Origin: Ardenticatenaceae bacterium
GTDB taxonomy: Bacteria > Chloroflexota > Anaerolineae > Promineifilales > Promineifilaceae
DNA length: 64,000 bases
Reading direction: 5' to 3'
NCBI GenBank assembly: GCA_020634435.1
Contig: JACKBS010000011.1
Location: 304,255-368,254 of the forward strand
The position numbers were made by a program, and so were the translations under genes. Each line of letters starts with the position of its first letter. The first letter of the stretch is position 1. The notes beneath the pieces are model-generated. The model made no database searches, was not told the DNA's origin, and saw only the letters and a list, made by a program, of their open reading frames with translations. This document shows positions 17,912 through 26,518 of this stretch, piece after piece.

Positions 17912-20900
17912 TTACTTACCGTCTAGCGCTTCGCGCACTTTGTTGGCCAACAGGGTGCTGGAAAATGGTTTGGGTAGAAAAGCAACCTGAGCCGTGAGAA
18001 TGCCGTGCCGCACAACGGCATCGTCCATGTAGCCAGACATGAACAGCACTTTCAGACCTGGCCATTGCTCTTCCAGTTTTTCGGCCAGCTCGCGCCCGCT
18101 CATTTTGGGCATCACCACGTCAGTCAGGAGCAAATCGACCGGCCGTTGCCGGGTAGCCACCAGCCTGAGGGCGTCCAGGCCGTCTGTGGCGGTCAGGATG
18201 GTGTAGCCGCGTTCTTCCAGGGTGGTGCAAACGAGGTCGCGTACGGCCGTTTCATCTTCTACTACCAAAATGGTCTCGGTGCCGAAATGATCTTTGGCTT
18301 CAGCCGGTTCTGGGCTCACTTCTGGCATCGTGTCTTCGCTGGCGGGGAGGTAAACCTTGAAGGTGCTGCCGTTGTTCGGTTCGCTGTAGACAAAAATGCT
18401 ACCGCCGCTTTGCTGCACCACGCCGTGCACCGTGGCTAGCCCCAGACCGGTGCCGGTGCCTGCCTCCTTGGTGGTGAAAAATGGCTCAAAAATGCGCTGT
18501 TTTGTCGCTTCATCCATCCCGTGGCCAGTGTCGGAAATGGCCAGCATGACGCATGGCCCGGTGGGTGTTTTGAGCTGTGACGTGAGGAAGCTCTCGTCTA
18601 GCAACACATTGCGCGTCTCGACGGTGAGCAGTCCGCCGGTGGGCATGGCATCGCGGGCGTTAACGACCAGGTTCATGATCACCTGCTCAATCTGGCCTGG
18701 GTCTGCCATGATATTCCACAGGTCGGGCTGCAAGGACACGGAAAGATCAATATCTTCACCAATGAGGCGGCCCAGCATTTTTTGCAGATGCATGATGAGT
18801 TCGTTTAGGCTGATAACGGCCGTATTCATAATTTGTTTGCGGCTGAAAGCGAGCAACTGCCGGGTTAATTCGCTGGCGCGTTCGCTGGCCCGCTGAATTT
18901 GAGCCAACTTCGGCAGGAGTGGATCGCCTGGTCGCATTTGTGCCGCCATCAGGTCGGAATACATCTGGATAACGGTCAGCAGATTGTTGAAATCATGGGC
19001 CACGCCGCCCGCCAAACGACCGATGCTGTCCATTTTCTGCATCTGGCGCAGGTTTGTTTCGAGCTGAATTTGCTCTTTTTCAGCTTCCTTGCGCTCGGTA
19101 ATATCTTGGACAAAGCCATGCCACAACATTGAGCCGTCGGCTTGCTTTTGTGGCATTGAATGGCCTCCTATCCACCGCTCCCCTTTTTGCGGGTGCCGGT
19201 ATCGGTATTCGGCGCGCCACGGCTTCATCATCTCAGCCGACTCGACAATTGTTTGGTTAACGTATGCCAGATCATCGGGGTGGACGTTGGCTAATAGCCC
19301 TGAAGCATCTTCTGCCAATGCCTCGGCTGAGAGGCCAAAGACGTCTTCCAGGGAAGGGCCGGTGTATGGCATAGTTACGTGGCCTTCCAAATCCATTTTG
19401 AAGGAGCAAATCATGCCGGGCACGGTCGCGGCCACCTGAGCCAGCTGGTTTTGCAAAGAGACCTGTTCTAGCAGCGCTTGCTCCGCCTTCTTGCTTTCGG
19501 TGATATCTTGGAAAATGCCCCGGACTTCAACTACCTTGCCATCTTTCCAGATGGGCACAGCCATGGTGCGAATCCATTTGTGCCGACCTTTGGCACTGAC
19601 TAGCGGCAGCTCTAAATCATAGGGCGTTCCGTGGTGGATGGCAGCCTCGATGGCTTGCTCTATTTGTTGGCGTGCTTCTGGAGGGTAAAAGCTCAGGCCA
19701 AGAGAAACCGTGGCCGCGTCATTGGGGTCAAGTTCGTGGATGTGGGCTATTTCTGGGGTCCAGGTGCCTTCGCCCGTAGCCGTATCGAACTGCCAGCCAC
19801 CCACCTTGGCCATCTCGCCCGTTAGTTGCAGCAGTTCGTCTTTGAGCTGGCTGTTTCGTTCGGCTTTTTTTCTGGCGGTAATGTCCAGGACAAAAGCAAT
19901 CAGGGCGTCGTCGTTGAGCTTGGCAGCTTCAACCGTGGCCCAAAGCATTGAGCCATCTTTGGGGAGGAGGCAATATTCACCGCTGGCATGACCCTCGCGC
20001 AGGACGCTTTGAAAGTGCGCCAGCCCCGTGCTCAAATAATCTGGATGGACAATATCGGAAATGGTGAGTTGCAAAAGCTCCGCCTCGGAATAACCGAGCA
20101 TTTTAACGGCCGCCTGGTTGGTTTCCAGATAACGGCCGTTTTTATCCACCACAAAAATGCCCACTGGGGCATGTTCAATGTACGAGCGGAACTTTGCCAC
20201 GCTGGTTTTTAGCTCATTGTCATAGTGGGCGCGGCGTAGGGCAATGGCACAAACTCGGCTCAGCATCACACGCACTTCCTGGGTGAGTGGTTCCGCATCG
20301 CGCCTCATGGCAATGACCACGGTGCCAAGCAGGTCATTGTTTTCAATGAGGGCCAGCCCGTGCAGCTTGTCTACCCTGAAGGTGCGGTGAAACAAGGCAG
20401 ACACGGGTTTAGGAATTTCGCCAAAAGTGACCTCATGCAGGGTGCCGACGGCCGCAACCAATTCGTTAAACATCCGTTGATGCATCTCATCGCTAACGGG
20501 CAGGCGCATCCCAATCAACGAGCGGCCAATGATTTTGTTGATGCGTGACAAGATTTTGCGTTCGGCGGCCGGGAGGGCCACGTGTTCCACCAGGAGCTCG
20601 CGAGTTTCGGGCAGGTAAGATGAAACGGTCACAGCAAAAACGCCCGGAATATCCTGGATGATGGTGGCAATTTGTTGAATCGGCTTGGGCGCAACAAGCA
20701 GCCCGTTGAGTCTGATGGCCAGGTCGTTGATCGTTTGGACTGTTTCTGTGAGCTCCACAATTTTTTGTTTGGCTTCGGTTTGCTCGCTGGGGTGGTGGAG
20801 GATGAGCAGGAAACGGCCGTTTACCAAAGGACGGGTTTCAATGGTGACAGGGTGCAAACGGCCGTCTTGCTGCCGCAACGTGTAATTCTGGAATTGGATA

Positions 20901-21103
20901 TTCGGTGTGGGTGCGGTTTCAGGGAATAAGTCAAACAATGAGAGCTGCAAGAGGCTGGTTTTGCCGTAGCCAGTATGCTGGCAGCTGGCAGCATTCGCTT
21001 TCAGGATGGCGCCCGCTGGGGACACGATGAACATGCCTTCGGTGGCTTTATCAAACAAAGCCTGGAGAAGACCTTCATCATTCGTTTGAGGCAGGTTGTT
21101 CAT
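17912..21103 (-). CDS. Multi-PAS hybrid histidine kinase with C-terminal receiver
   Basis: A soluble 1063-residue hybrid sensor kinase. Order: PAS (about 8-105), GAF-like region (about 145-300), PAS (about 305-415), PAS with PAC (about 430-545), PAS (about 555-685), HisKA with phospho-His in GGVAHDFNNLLTV (about 704), HATPase with NLVVNARDAMP, DTGHGMDE and GTGTGLGLATVHG, and a receiver (about 945-1060) with VVEDE and phosphoacceptor in LLTDVVMPKMSG. No membrane helix, so it senses cytoplasmic signals (redox, ligand or flavin/haem). No separate response regulator or HTH protein is adjacent; output presumably goes via phosphotransfer to a protein elsewhere. Confidence 0.93.
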   Translation of the reverse strand: MNNLPQTNDEGLLQALFDKATEGMFIVSPAGAILKANAASCQHTGYGKTSLLQLSLFDLFPETAPTPNIQFQNYTLRQQDGRLHPVTIETRPLVNGRFLLILHHPSEQTEAKQKIVELTETVQTINDLAIRLNGLLVAPKPIQQIATIIQDIPGVFAVTVSSYLPETRELLVEHVALPAAERKILSRINKIIGRSLIGMRLPVSDEMHQRMFNELVAAVGTLHEVTFGEIPKPVSALFHRTFRVDKLHGLALIENNDLLGTVVIAMRRDAEPLTQEVRVMLSRVCAIALRRAHYDNELKTSVAKFRSYIEHAPVGIFVVDKNGRYLETNQAAVKMLGYSEAELLQLTISDIVHPDYLSTGLAHFQSVLREGHASGEYCLLPKDGSMLWATVEAAKLNDDALIAFVLDITARKKAERNSQLKDELLQLTGEMAKVGGWQFDTATGEGTWTPEIAHIHELDPNDAATVSLGLSFYPPEARQQIEQAIEAAIHHGTPYDLELPLVSAKGRHKWIRTMAVPIWKDGKVVEVRGIFQDITESKKAEQALLEQVSLQNQLAQVAATVPGMICSFKMDLEGHVTMPYTGPSLEDVFGLSAEALAEDASGLLANVHPDDLAYVNQTIVESAEMMKPWRAEYRYRHPQKGERWIGGHSMPQKQADGSMLWHGFVQDITERKEAEKEQIQLETNLRQMQKMDSIGRLAGGVAHDFNNLLTVIQMYSDLMAAQMRPGDPLLPKLAQIQRASERASELTRQLLAFSRKQIMNTAVISLNELIMHLQKMLGRLIGEDIDLSVSLQPDLWNIMADPGQIEQVIMNLVVNARDAMPTGGLLTVETRNVLLDESFLTSQLKTPTGPCVMLAISDTGHGMDEATKQRIFEPFFTTKEAGTGTGLGLATVHGVVQQSGGSIFVYSEPNNGSTFKVYLPASEDTMPEVSPEPAEAKDHFGTETILVVEDETAVRDLVCTTLEERGYTILTATDGLDALRLVATRQRPVDLLLTDVVMPKMSGRELAEKLEEQWPGLKVLFMSGYMDDAVVRHGILTAQVAFLPKPFSSTLLANKVREALDGK

Positions 21104-21406
21104 GAATTTAACATCCTGAATACGTGTTTATAAAGCGCATTAACTTTTGTGCTTAAAGGAGGGAAAGCAATTACCACGGTCTTATTATAGGTTCTAAAGG
21201 TGCCTGTCTCAAGGTGCCAAACGTACCGTAAACCGCAGCAAGAAGTGAGGCGATGGGTTTGGCTTAGATTCCGTGATGCGCGTGAGGAAGCGGGCCGTTT
21301 TGCGGGGTGAATCCAATCTTGGTGATGGAGAAACGTTTGAGGCGGTCTCGCTCCCACGATTGGTGAGTGGGAGCGAGAGGTGAAACTGTGTGGATAAAGC
21401 TGCTGG
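21104..21406. other. Intergenic region, no gene seen
   Basis: No credible coding frame. Near 21161 there is AAAGGAGGGAAAG, and a hairpin lies at 21346-21378. Upstream signals for the hybrid kinase may be here, but I cannot point to a clear promoter. Confidence 0.5.
21346..21378 (-). terminator. GC-rich hairpin downstream of citrate synthase
   Basis: TCTCGCTCCCA and TGGGAGCGAGA form a perfect 11-bp stem with an 11-nt loop, 28 nt after the citrate synthase stop on the minus strand. No U-tract follows, so the terminator function is tentative. Confidence 0.5.
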
Positions 21407-22543
21407 TTAGCGTTCGGCCAGGGGAACCCAGGCCCGATCCATTACACCGGTGTAGCGTGATTGGGGACGGATGAGACGGCCGTATTGGATCTGCTCAAAA
21501 CAGTGGGCCAGCCAGCCCGCGGTGCGGCCGATGGCAAAGGTGGGGGTGAAGATATCCGTGTCCAGCCCCAGGCCGTGCAGCAGCAGGGCGGTGTAGAATT
21601 CCACATTGGTTTGCAGATTGCGCCCTGGTTTGTGGATGGCGAGCAGGCGAACGGCCGTTTCCTCTACGGATTTGGCTAATTCATACAGCGCCATGTCGCC
21701 GTCAGTGCGGAACATCTGCTCGGCGGCTGCGCCCAGCACTTCGGCGCGTGGGTCGCGCACTTTGTAGACGCGATGGCCAAAGCCCATCAGCCGCTCGCCA
21801 GCGTCCAACTTGGCTTGCAGCACCGCTTCAGCCCGATCGGCAGTGCCAATCTCGAAGACAGTATCCAGCGCGGGGCCAGGCGCGCCCCCGTGCAGTGGCC
21901 CCTTTAGCGCGCCAATTGCCCCGGTGATGGCTGAAACCAGGTCTGACTGCGTGGCCACGATGACCCGCGCAGCAAAGGTGGAAGCGTTCAGCCCGTGGTC
22001 CACGACGGTGTTGAGGTATGTTTCCAGACCGCGCACGCGAGCGTCGCTAGGTGGCGTGCCGGTGAGCATGTACAAAAAGTTGGCCGCATGGCTCAGAGCC
22101 GCATCCGGGGCAATGGGTTCGTTACCCTGGCGCAGCCGGCGGTAGCTGGCCACAATCGTGGCCACACGCGCCACAATTGTTTTGGCTGTAGTGAGATTGT
22201 CGGTTTTGCTGCTGCCCAAATCGAGCGTGGCAGCGGCCATGCGCAGAGCGTCCATTGGGGTGGTGTGGGCGTTGGCCGCCTCGCGCAGCAGGTTGAGGGT
22301 GGCGGTGGGCAACGGCTGTAATTCGGCCAGCTCTTGTTTGAGGGTATCCAGTTCGGTTGGGGTGGGGAGACGGCCGTTCCACAGCAAAAATACCGTCTCT
22401 TCAAAAGTGGCGTTAGCCGCCAGCCGGGCCAGCGGAAAGCCAGCAATGATCAGCTCGCCCTTGAGACCATCAACGTGGCTCAGTTTGGTTTCAGCAGCGA
22501 CAATCCCCTCCAGCCCAGGGGCATATCCGTTTTGTGTTGACAT
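21407..22543 (-). CDS. Citrate synthase family protein
   Basis: Condenses oxaloacetate with acetyl-CoA (or propionyl-CoA in methylcitrate synthases). The catalytic His regions are LKGPLHGGAPG and MGFGHRVYKVRDPRAEV; the catalytic Asp region is NVEFYTALLL, where the usual Asp is Glu. The 378 residues match the short type II-like bacterial form. The start has AAGGAG 5 nt upstream. The Asp-to-Glu change at the third catalytic position is worth noting and could alter activity or substrate. It is divergent from the Ser/Thr dehydratase gene and has a paralogue with an HTH domain 1.2 kb away. Confidence 0.9.
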   Translation of the reverse strand: MSTQNGYAPGLEGIVAAETKLSHVDGLKGELIIAGFPLARLAANATFEETVFLLWNGRLPTPTELDTLKQELAELQPLPTATLNLLREAANAHTTPMDALRMAAATLDLGSSKTDNLTTAKTIVARVATIVASYRRLRQGNEPIAPDAALSHAANFLYMLTGTPPSDARVRGLETYLNTVVDHGLNASTFAARVIVATQSDLVSAITGAIGALKGPLHGGAPGPALDTVFEIGTADRAEAVLQAKLDAGERLMGFGHRVYKVRDPRAEVLGAAAEQMFRTDGDMALYELAKSVEETAVRLLAIHKPGRNLQTNVEFYTALLLHGLGLDTDIFTPTFAIGRTAGWLAHCFEQIQYGRLIRPQSRYTGVMDRAWVPLAER

Positions 22544-22562
22544 GTTGACTCCTTGATTTGGT

Positions 22563-22641
22563 TGTAAGTGGCGAGTTGCTAGTTATCACCTGCGACTTGC
22601 AATTTGCTACTTTTCACTTTTCACCTTTTACTTTTCACTGT
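22563..22641. repeat. Degenerate inverted repeat, 'cttttcac' words
   Basis: GTAAGTGGCGAGTTGC words face GCGACTTGCAATTTGC, then CACTTTTCACCTTTTAC words as in the 40766 and 46392 repeats. The pairing is imperfect. It separates the two divergent genes' upstream regions. Confidence 0.5.
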
Positions 22642-22685
22642 TAGTTGACTCCCAAAGCCAAATTCAGTATGCTTCATTTTAATAG

Positions 22686-22722
22686 TTGATCAATGTGTGT
22701 CAATATTGATTATTAAATCAAT
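22686..22722. promoter_or_regulatory. Palindrome-rich candidate operator
   Basis: Three small dyads in 37 bp: TTGATCAA (22686-22693), CAATATTG (22701-22708) and ATTGAT-6-ATCAAT (22705-22722), just before the ribosome site of the dehydratase gene. The region is AT-rich and lies between divergent genes, so a regulator site is likely; which regulator is unknown (the HTH-citrate synthase is a candidate). Confidence 0.4.
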
Positions 22723-22735
22723 GCAAGGGGTTGTT

Positions 22736-23689
22736 ATGATTGAACTGGCGGATTTTTTACAGGCACAGCGGCGGATACGGCCGTATATCCATTACACTCG
22801 GCTCGTTCACAGCGATTTTTTGAGTGAAATGACCGGGGGCGATGTCTGGCTCAAGCTGGAAAACCAGCAGCCAACCGGCTCCTTTAAGGTGCGGGGGGCG
22901 CTCAACAAACTCAGCCAGCTGAACGATGCGGAACAAGCTCAGGGGATTGTCACAGCATCGGCGGGCAATCATGCGCTAGGGGTGGCCCATGCTGCGGCGT
23001 CGCTGGGATTAAAGCAGGTGGACATTTTTGTGCCCGAAACAGCACCCGAAGCCAAGCTCAACAAGCTGCGCCGCTTCCCCATCAATTTGCATTTGGCTGG
23101 CCAAACGTACGAAGCAGCGCACCAGGCGGCAGCCGAGTTTGCTGCCCAGACCGGGGCGCTAGAGATTTCTGCGTATGACGATTTGGATGTGATTACAGGG
23201 CAGGGCACGGTGGGCGTGGAAATCATGACCAATCTGCCTGCCTGCGAGCAGATTATGGTGCCGGTGGGCGGGGGCGGCTTGTTGGCCGGGGTGGCAACGG
23301 CCGTTAGCCACATCAAGCCTATTTGCCACATCGTGGGCGTGCAGCCGGAGGCCAGCCCTGCCGCCCAGCTCAGCTTTGCTCAAGGCCAGGCCATCGACCC
23401 ATACGATCACGCACCCACCATTGCCGACGGGCTGGCGGGTGGTTTTGGCGAGAAGCCGTTTGAACTGCTGCGGCCGCATCCCCCCGAAATTGTTTTGGTC
23501 AGCGAAACGGATATTCGCCGGGCAATTCTGGCGCTGTTGGCCGAACACCAGCTGATTATTGAACCGTCGGGCGCAACGGCCGTTGCGCCTCTGATCACAG
23601 GTGCAGTAGATGTGCGGGGCAAAACGGCCGTATGCATTTTGACCGGCGGTAATTTAGCCATGAATTTATTGCGCGAAATAGTTGCTTAA
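22736..23689 (+). CDS. PLP-dependent serine/threonine dehydratase
   Basis: A catabolic-type threonine/serine dehydratase (TdcB/serine racemase fold II), converting Thr to 2-oxobutyrate or Ser to pyruvate. The PLP-Lys motif is QQPTGSFKVRGALNKL, the phosphate-binding loop is PVGGGGLLAGVA, and SAGNHALGVAHAA is the Asn-containing loop. At 317 residues it lacks the C-terminal ACT-like domain of biosynthetic IlvA. I chose ATG 22736, with AAGGGG 5 nt upstream, over the open frame from 22697. The stop codon lies in the left arm of an inverted repeat. Downstream on the same strand is the HTH-citrate synthase. Confidence 0.92.
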   Translation: MIELADFLQAQRRIRPYIHYTRLVHSDFLSEMTGGDVWLKLENQQPTGSFKVRGALNKLSQLNDAEQAQGIVTASAGNHALGVAHAAASLGLKQVDIFVPETAPEAKLNKLRRFPINLHLAGQTYEAAHQAAAEFAAQTGALEISAYDDLDVITGQGTVGVEIMTNLPACEQIMVPVGGGGLLAGVATAVSHIKPICHIVGVQPEASPAAQLSFAQGQAIDPYDHAPTIADGLAGGFGEKPFELLRPHPPEIVLVSETDIRRAILALLAEHQLIIEPSGATAVAPLITGAVDVRGKTAVCILTGGNLAMNLLREIVA

Positions 23690-23725
23690 TTACCCAATTA
23701 CTAGATCACGGTAATTGAGTAATTA
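23687..23725. repeat. Inverted repeat, 'taattgagtaatta' word family
   Basis: TAATTACCCAATTAC (23687-23701) and GTAATTGAGTAATTA (23711-23725) pair with two mismatches. The left arm begins with the dehydratase stop codon. Confidence 0.82.
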
Positions 23726-23742
23726 GGGAATTGGTATTTACG

Positions 23743-24960
23743 ATGGCGAACGACACGTTCATGAATGCAAAAGAAGCCGCGGCGGCTTTAGAAATTTCGC
23801 TGCCGACGCTGTATGCCTACGTCAGCCGGGGGTTGATTCGCTCGGAGCCGGGATCGGGCAAAAGCCGGGCCAGGCGCTACTCGCGGGTGGATGTAGAGGC
23901 GCTGCAAACGCGCAAAGCACTGCGGCAAAATCCTGCCCAGGCGGCCGAGTCGGCGCTGCATTGGGGCAGCCCGGTTCTGGCCTCGGCGGTGACGTTAATT
24001 GAAAACGGCCGTTTCTACTATCGCGGGCAAGATGCAGTGCTGCTTTCACAAACGGCCGAATTTGGGGCTGTGGCGTCCCTGCTATGGCGCGATTCGCTGA
24101 ACAGCAGCGATCTTTTCCCGCCGAGATTGCCCCTGAGCTTGCAGCTGCGGCTGGCCGAAGTGCAGCCTCTCTTGCAGTCGCTGCCGTTGTTCAACCGATT
24201 CCAGGTGCTGCTGCCCTTGCTGGCAGAGCACGATCTGGCGGCTTATGATTTGGCGGAAACGGCCGTTTGCCAAACCGGTGCTCGGCTGCTTCATTTGCTC
24301 ACTTGGGCCGCTACCGGCAAGCCGCTGCAAGGGGGCTTGGCTGCCGCTTTGCAGCAGGCATGGGTGCCAGACAAGCCCTCTTGCCAGCCTTTGTTGAATA
24401 CGGCCCTGGTGCTATGTGCCGATCACGAGCTCAACGTGTCGGCGTTTGCGGCGCGGGTGGTGGCTTCGTCGCAGGCGAATCCGTATGCGGTGGTGCAGGC
24501 CGGGCTGGCGGCGCTGCAAGGGGCGCTGCACGGGGGCCATACCGAGCGGGTGGTGGCCCTGCTGCGCGAGGTGCGCTCGGTAGCCGAAGTGCGTCCAGTG
24601 GTGGCCGCACGGCTGCGGCGTGGTGAAACGATTCCCGGTTTTGGTCACCCGCTGTATCCCAACGGCGATCCGCGCGGCAAGCTGCTGCTAGATTTGATCG
24701 TGGCCGAATTTATGGGGGAAACGGCCGTACCCATCATCCAGGAATTCATTCAGACGATGGCTGAGGCAACTGGACAACTGCCCACCATTGATTTGGGTCT
24801 GGCGGCGCTGGCGGTGGTGGCCAAATTGCCCGTTGGTGCACCGCTGGCACTGTTTGCCTTGGGGCGGACGGCGGGCTGGCTGGGCCAGGCGATCGAGCAG
24901 TACAAAGAAAATCAACTCATTCGCCCCCGCGCCCGCTACGTGGGCAAACGGCCGAACTGA
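23743..24960 (+). CDS. Citrate synthase-like protein with N-terminal HTH domain
   Basis: A two-domain protein. Residues about 5-60 form a MerR/excisionase-like helix-turn-helix (NAKEAAAALEISLPTLYAYV, then a basic SGKSRARRYSRVDVEAL wing). Residues about 75-405 are citrate synthase fold, with GALHGGHTERV and PGFGHPLYPNGDPRGK His motifs, a TIDLGLAAL Asp segment and ALGRTAGWLGQAIEQ. It may be a metabolite-sensing regulator or a DNA-tethered enzyme; similar fusions exist in databases by family knowledge, but their function is poorly known. ATG 23743 is preferred over the TTG at 23731. It probably belongs with the dehydratase upstream. Confidence 0.87.
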   Translation: MANDTFMNAKEAAAALEISLPTLYAYVSRGLIRSEPGSGKSRARRYSRVDVEALQTRKALRQNPAQAAESALHWGSPVLASAVTLIENGRFYYRGQDAVLLSQTAEFGAVASLLWRDSLNSSDLFPPRLPLSLQLRLAEVQPLLQSLPLFNRFQVLLPLLAEHDLAAYDLAETAVCQTGARLLHLLTWAATGKPLQGGLAAALQQAWVPDKPSCQPLLNTALVLCADHELNVSAFAARVVASSQANPYAVVQAGLAALQGALHGGHTERVVALLREVRSVAEVRPVVAARLRRGETIPGFGHPLYPNGDPRGKLLLDLIVAEFMGETAVPIIQEFIQTMAEATGQLPTIDLGLAALAVVAKLPVGAPLALFALGRTAGWLGQAIEQYKENQLIRPRARYVGKRPN

Positions 24961-24965
24961 TTATT

Positions 24966-25025
24966 GCCACAGAGATCACAGAGGAAAAAGAGAAAAAGCT
25001 CTCAAATCTCTGTGTCCGCTGTGGC
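24966..25025. repeat. Inverted repeat, 'cacagag' word family
   Basis: GCCACAGAGATCACAGAG faces CTCTGTGTCCGCTGTGGC with an inner AGAGAAAAAGCTCT. It separates the convergent ends of the HTH-citrate synthase and transporter genes. Confidence 0.8.
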
Positions 25026-25028
25026 TAA

Positions 25029-26093
25029 CTATTCTTCATGGGTATGGCGATGGGTGATATCGGGTAGGTGGTGGTGTTCGTGGGCGGTTTCATCATGCTG
25101 GTGCGGATGGGCGTGGGCGGTGGTTAGTGCGCCGTCGTGCGTGTGGGTATGGTGCTCGTCATCGTGGCTGTGCCAATGGTCGTGGAAAACGGCTTCGTGC
25201 ACGTGGTAGTGTGTATGGTCTTCGTTGACCAGGAAAAAAGCACCGCCCAGCATGAGGGGCAAGGCCAGCACAAAAAGCAATCCAGGCGTTTCAATGAACA
25301 GCAGCAAAGAGAGAATCACTCCGGCCACTGGTGCTGTGCTGAACAAGGTGCTGGTACGGGCTGCGCCCAAATGACGCATGGCGCGAATAAAAAGCGTGAT
25401 GCTGAGGCCGTAACTAAGGCTGCCCAACAGCAGCGCCCCCGCGATCGTGCGCCAGTCTGGCAACCTGTTCCCCAACAGCGTGGCCAGCAGCATGGAAAAC
25501 AGCCCGGCCACCAGGCCCTTGGCAATCACAATGGCAATTGGATCTTTGGCAGAAATGTTGCGGGTGAAATTATTGTCCACACCCCACAAAATGCAGGCCA
25601 GCAAAATCCCTAACGCCCCCAACGAAAAGCCCCAATTGCTGCCTGGTGCATAAGAAAGCAAAATCGTCGCTCCAGTGATGGCCAGGATGGCGGCCCAGGC
25701 GCGTCGGGTGATGGCCTCACGAAAAGCCAGTGCGGCGATGAGCGTGGTGGCGACGCCTTCAAAGTTGAGCAGCAGTGAGGCGGTGGCAGCGGCCGTTTCG
25801 CGCAGACTAAACAGTAGCACAATCGGGGCGGCAATGCCCCCGGCTAGAATCGCGCCAGCCAGCCAGGGGATATCTTCTTTGCCGATGGGCGTTTCCGTGG
25901 CAACGGCCGTTCCCCACACCCGCTGTATCCCTTTTACCATCAGTAACCCCAGCCCACTGCCCAGATAAAGGAATGCTGCTAATACAATCGGTTCCACTTC
26001 GCCCAGGAACAGTTTGGAAAGCGGTGCATTTATGCCAAAGAGGGCGGCGGCGGCCAAAGCTTGCAAAAATGGGGTGAGGTTTTGTCGGGTCAC
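25029..26093 (-). CDS. EamA/DMT-family transporter with His-rich tail
   Basis: A drug/metabolite-type exporter with ten predicted helices in two EamA repeats (about 10-140 and 155-290), for example FGINAPLSKLFLGEVEPI in the first. The last 65 or so residues are a cytoplasmic tail with more than 20 histidines in HxH and HDxHxH runs, resembling metal-binding loops of CDF or ZIP proteins. The fold suggests small-molecule export; the tail suggests metal sensing or metal cargo, which is inference. The start is uncertain: the frame opens at 26141, but a GTG at 26093 better fits the family start before the first helix. Confidence 0.82.
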   Translation of the reverse strand: MTRQNLTPFLQALAAAALFGINAPLSKLFLGEVEPIVLAAFLYLGSGLGLLMVKGIQRVWGTAVATETPIGKEDIPWLAGAILAGGIAAPIVLLFSLRETAAATASLLLNFEGVATTLIAALAFREAITRRAWAAILAITGATILLSYAPGSNWGFSLGALGILLACILWGVDNNFTRNISAKDPIAIVIAKGLVAGLFSMLLATLLGNRLPDWRTIAGALLLGSLSYGLSITLFIRAMRHLGAARTSTLFSTAPVAGVILSLLLFIETPGLLFVLALPLMLGGAFFLVNEDHTHYHVHEAVFHDHWHSHDDEHHTHTHDGALTTAHAHPHQHDETAHEHHHLPDITHRHTHEE

Positions 26094-26164
26094 AGCTTCA
26101 TCATAACATTGGATGGACAGAATGACCATTGACGAAAACACACTTTTCCGCCCATAATGCGCCC

Positions 26165-26431
26165 ATGTTTGCCTCTTTACGACGTGTGATCTTGCCGGTA
26201 ACGGCCGTTCTTTGCCTCTTCATTGGCCTGTTTTTCCTCTGGTTTTGGTATGAATTTAGCCTGAAGTGGGCACTGGCTGGCACATTGCCTCAGCCGGGCG
26301 ACTCCACGGTGATCTTCTACGGCACAGGTGTTACCGAGTTAGGCTTTTTGGCATTTGGCTGGCTGCTGCTGGCCGGTGTACTGTACTTGCTGCACCGACG
26401 TTGGCGTGTACGTGAGGAGATGAGAGATTAG
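26165..26431 (+). CDS. Small two-helix membrane protein
   Basis: Not recognised. The likely start is ATG 26165 (the frame also opens at 26129), giving 88 residues with two membrane helices (about 8-28 and 55-78) joined by a short loop, and a basic C-terminus. The stop codon lies inside the left arm of an inverted repeat. It is followed 87 bp later by a sensor kinase on the same strand. No promoter or function can be assigned. Confidence 0.6.
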   Translation: MFASLRRVILPVTAVLCLFIGLFFLWFWYEFSLKWALAGTLPQPGDSTVIFYGTGVTELGFLAFGWLLLAGVLYLLHRRWRVREEMRD

Positions 26432-26467
26432 AGATTGGAGACTGTGTCGCTTCCAATCTCTAATCTC
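26424..26467. repeat. Inverted repeat, 'agagattgga' word family
   Basis: GAGATTAGAGATTGGA (26424-26439) and its perfect 16-bp inverted copy (26452-26467). The left arm carries the stop codon (26429-26431) of the preceding small gene. Confidence 0.88.
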
Positions 26468-26518
26468 CACTCCCCAATCTCCGTTTTCCCCCAAACCCAT
26501 TCCGCAATACAATAAATC

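Noticed and set aside
18005..20929. Several plus-strand frames opposite the hybrid kinase
   Set aside because: They oppose PAS/HisKA codons and have no independent motifs.
21104..21345. A hidden gene in the gap between the hybrid kinase and citrate synthase
   Set aside because: The minus-strand frame 21100-21357 has no motif, is Arg/Ser rich and lacks a well-placed ribosome site.
7859..23725. The AATTGAGTAATTA repeats as a CRISPR array
   Set aside because: Copies are separated by kilobases, are inverted arms and have no spacers or cas genes.
26129..26164. Longer N-terminus for the small two-helix protein
   Set aside because: The extra 12 residues overlap the divergent transporter promoter region; the internal ATG at 26165 gives a normal start just before the first helix.
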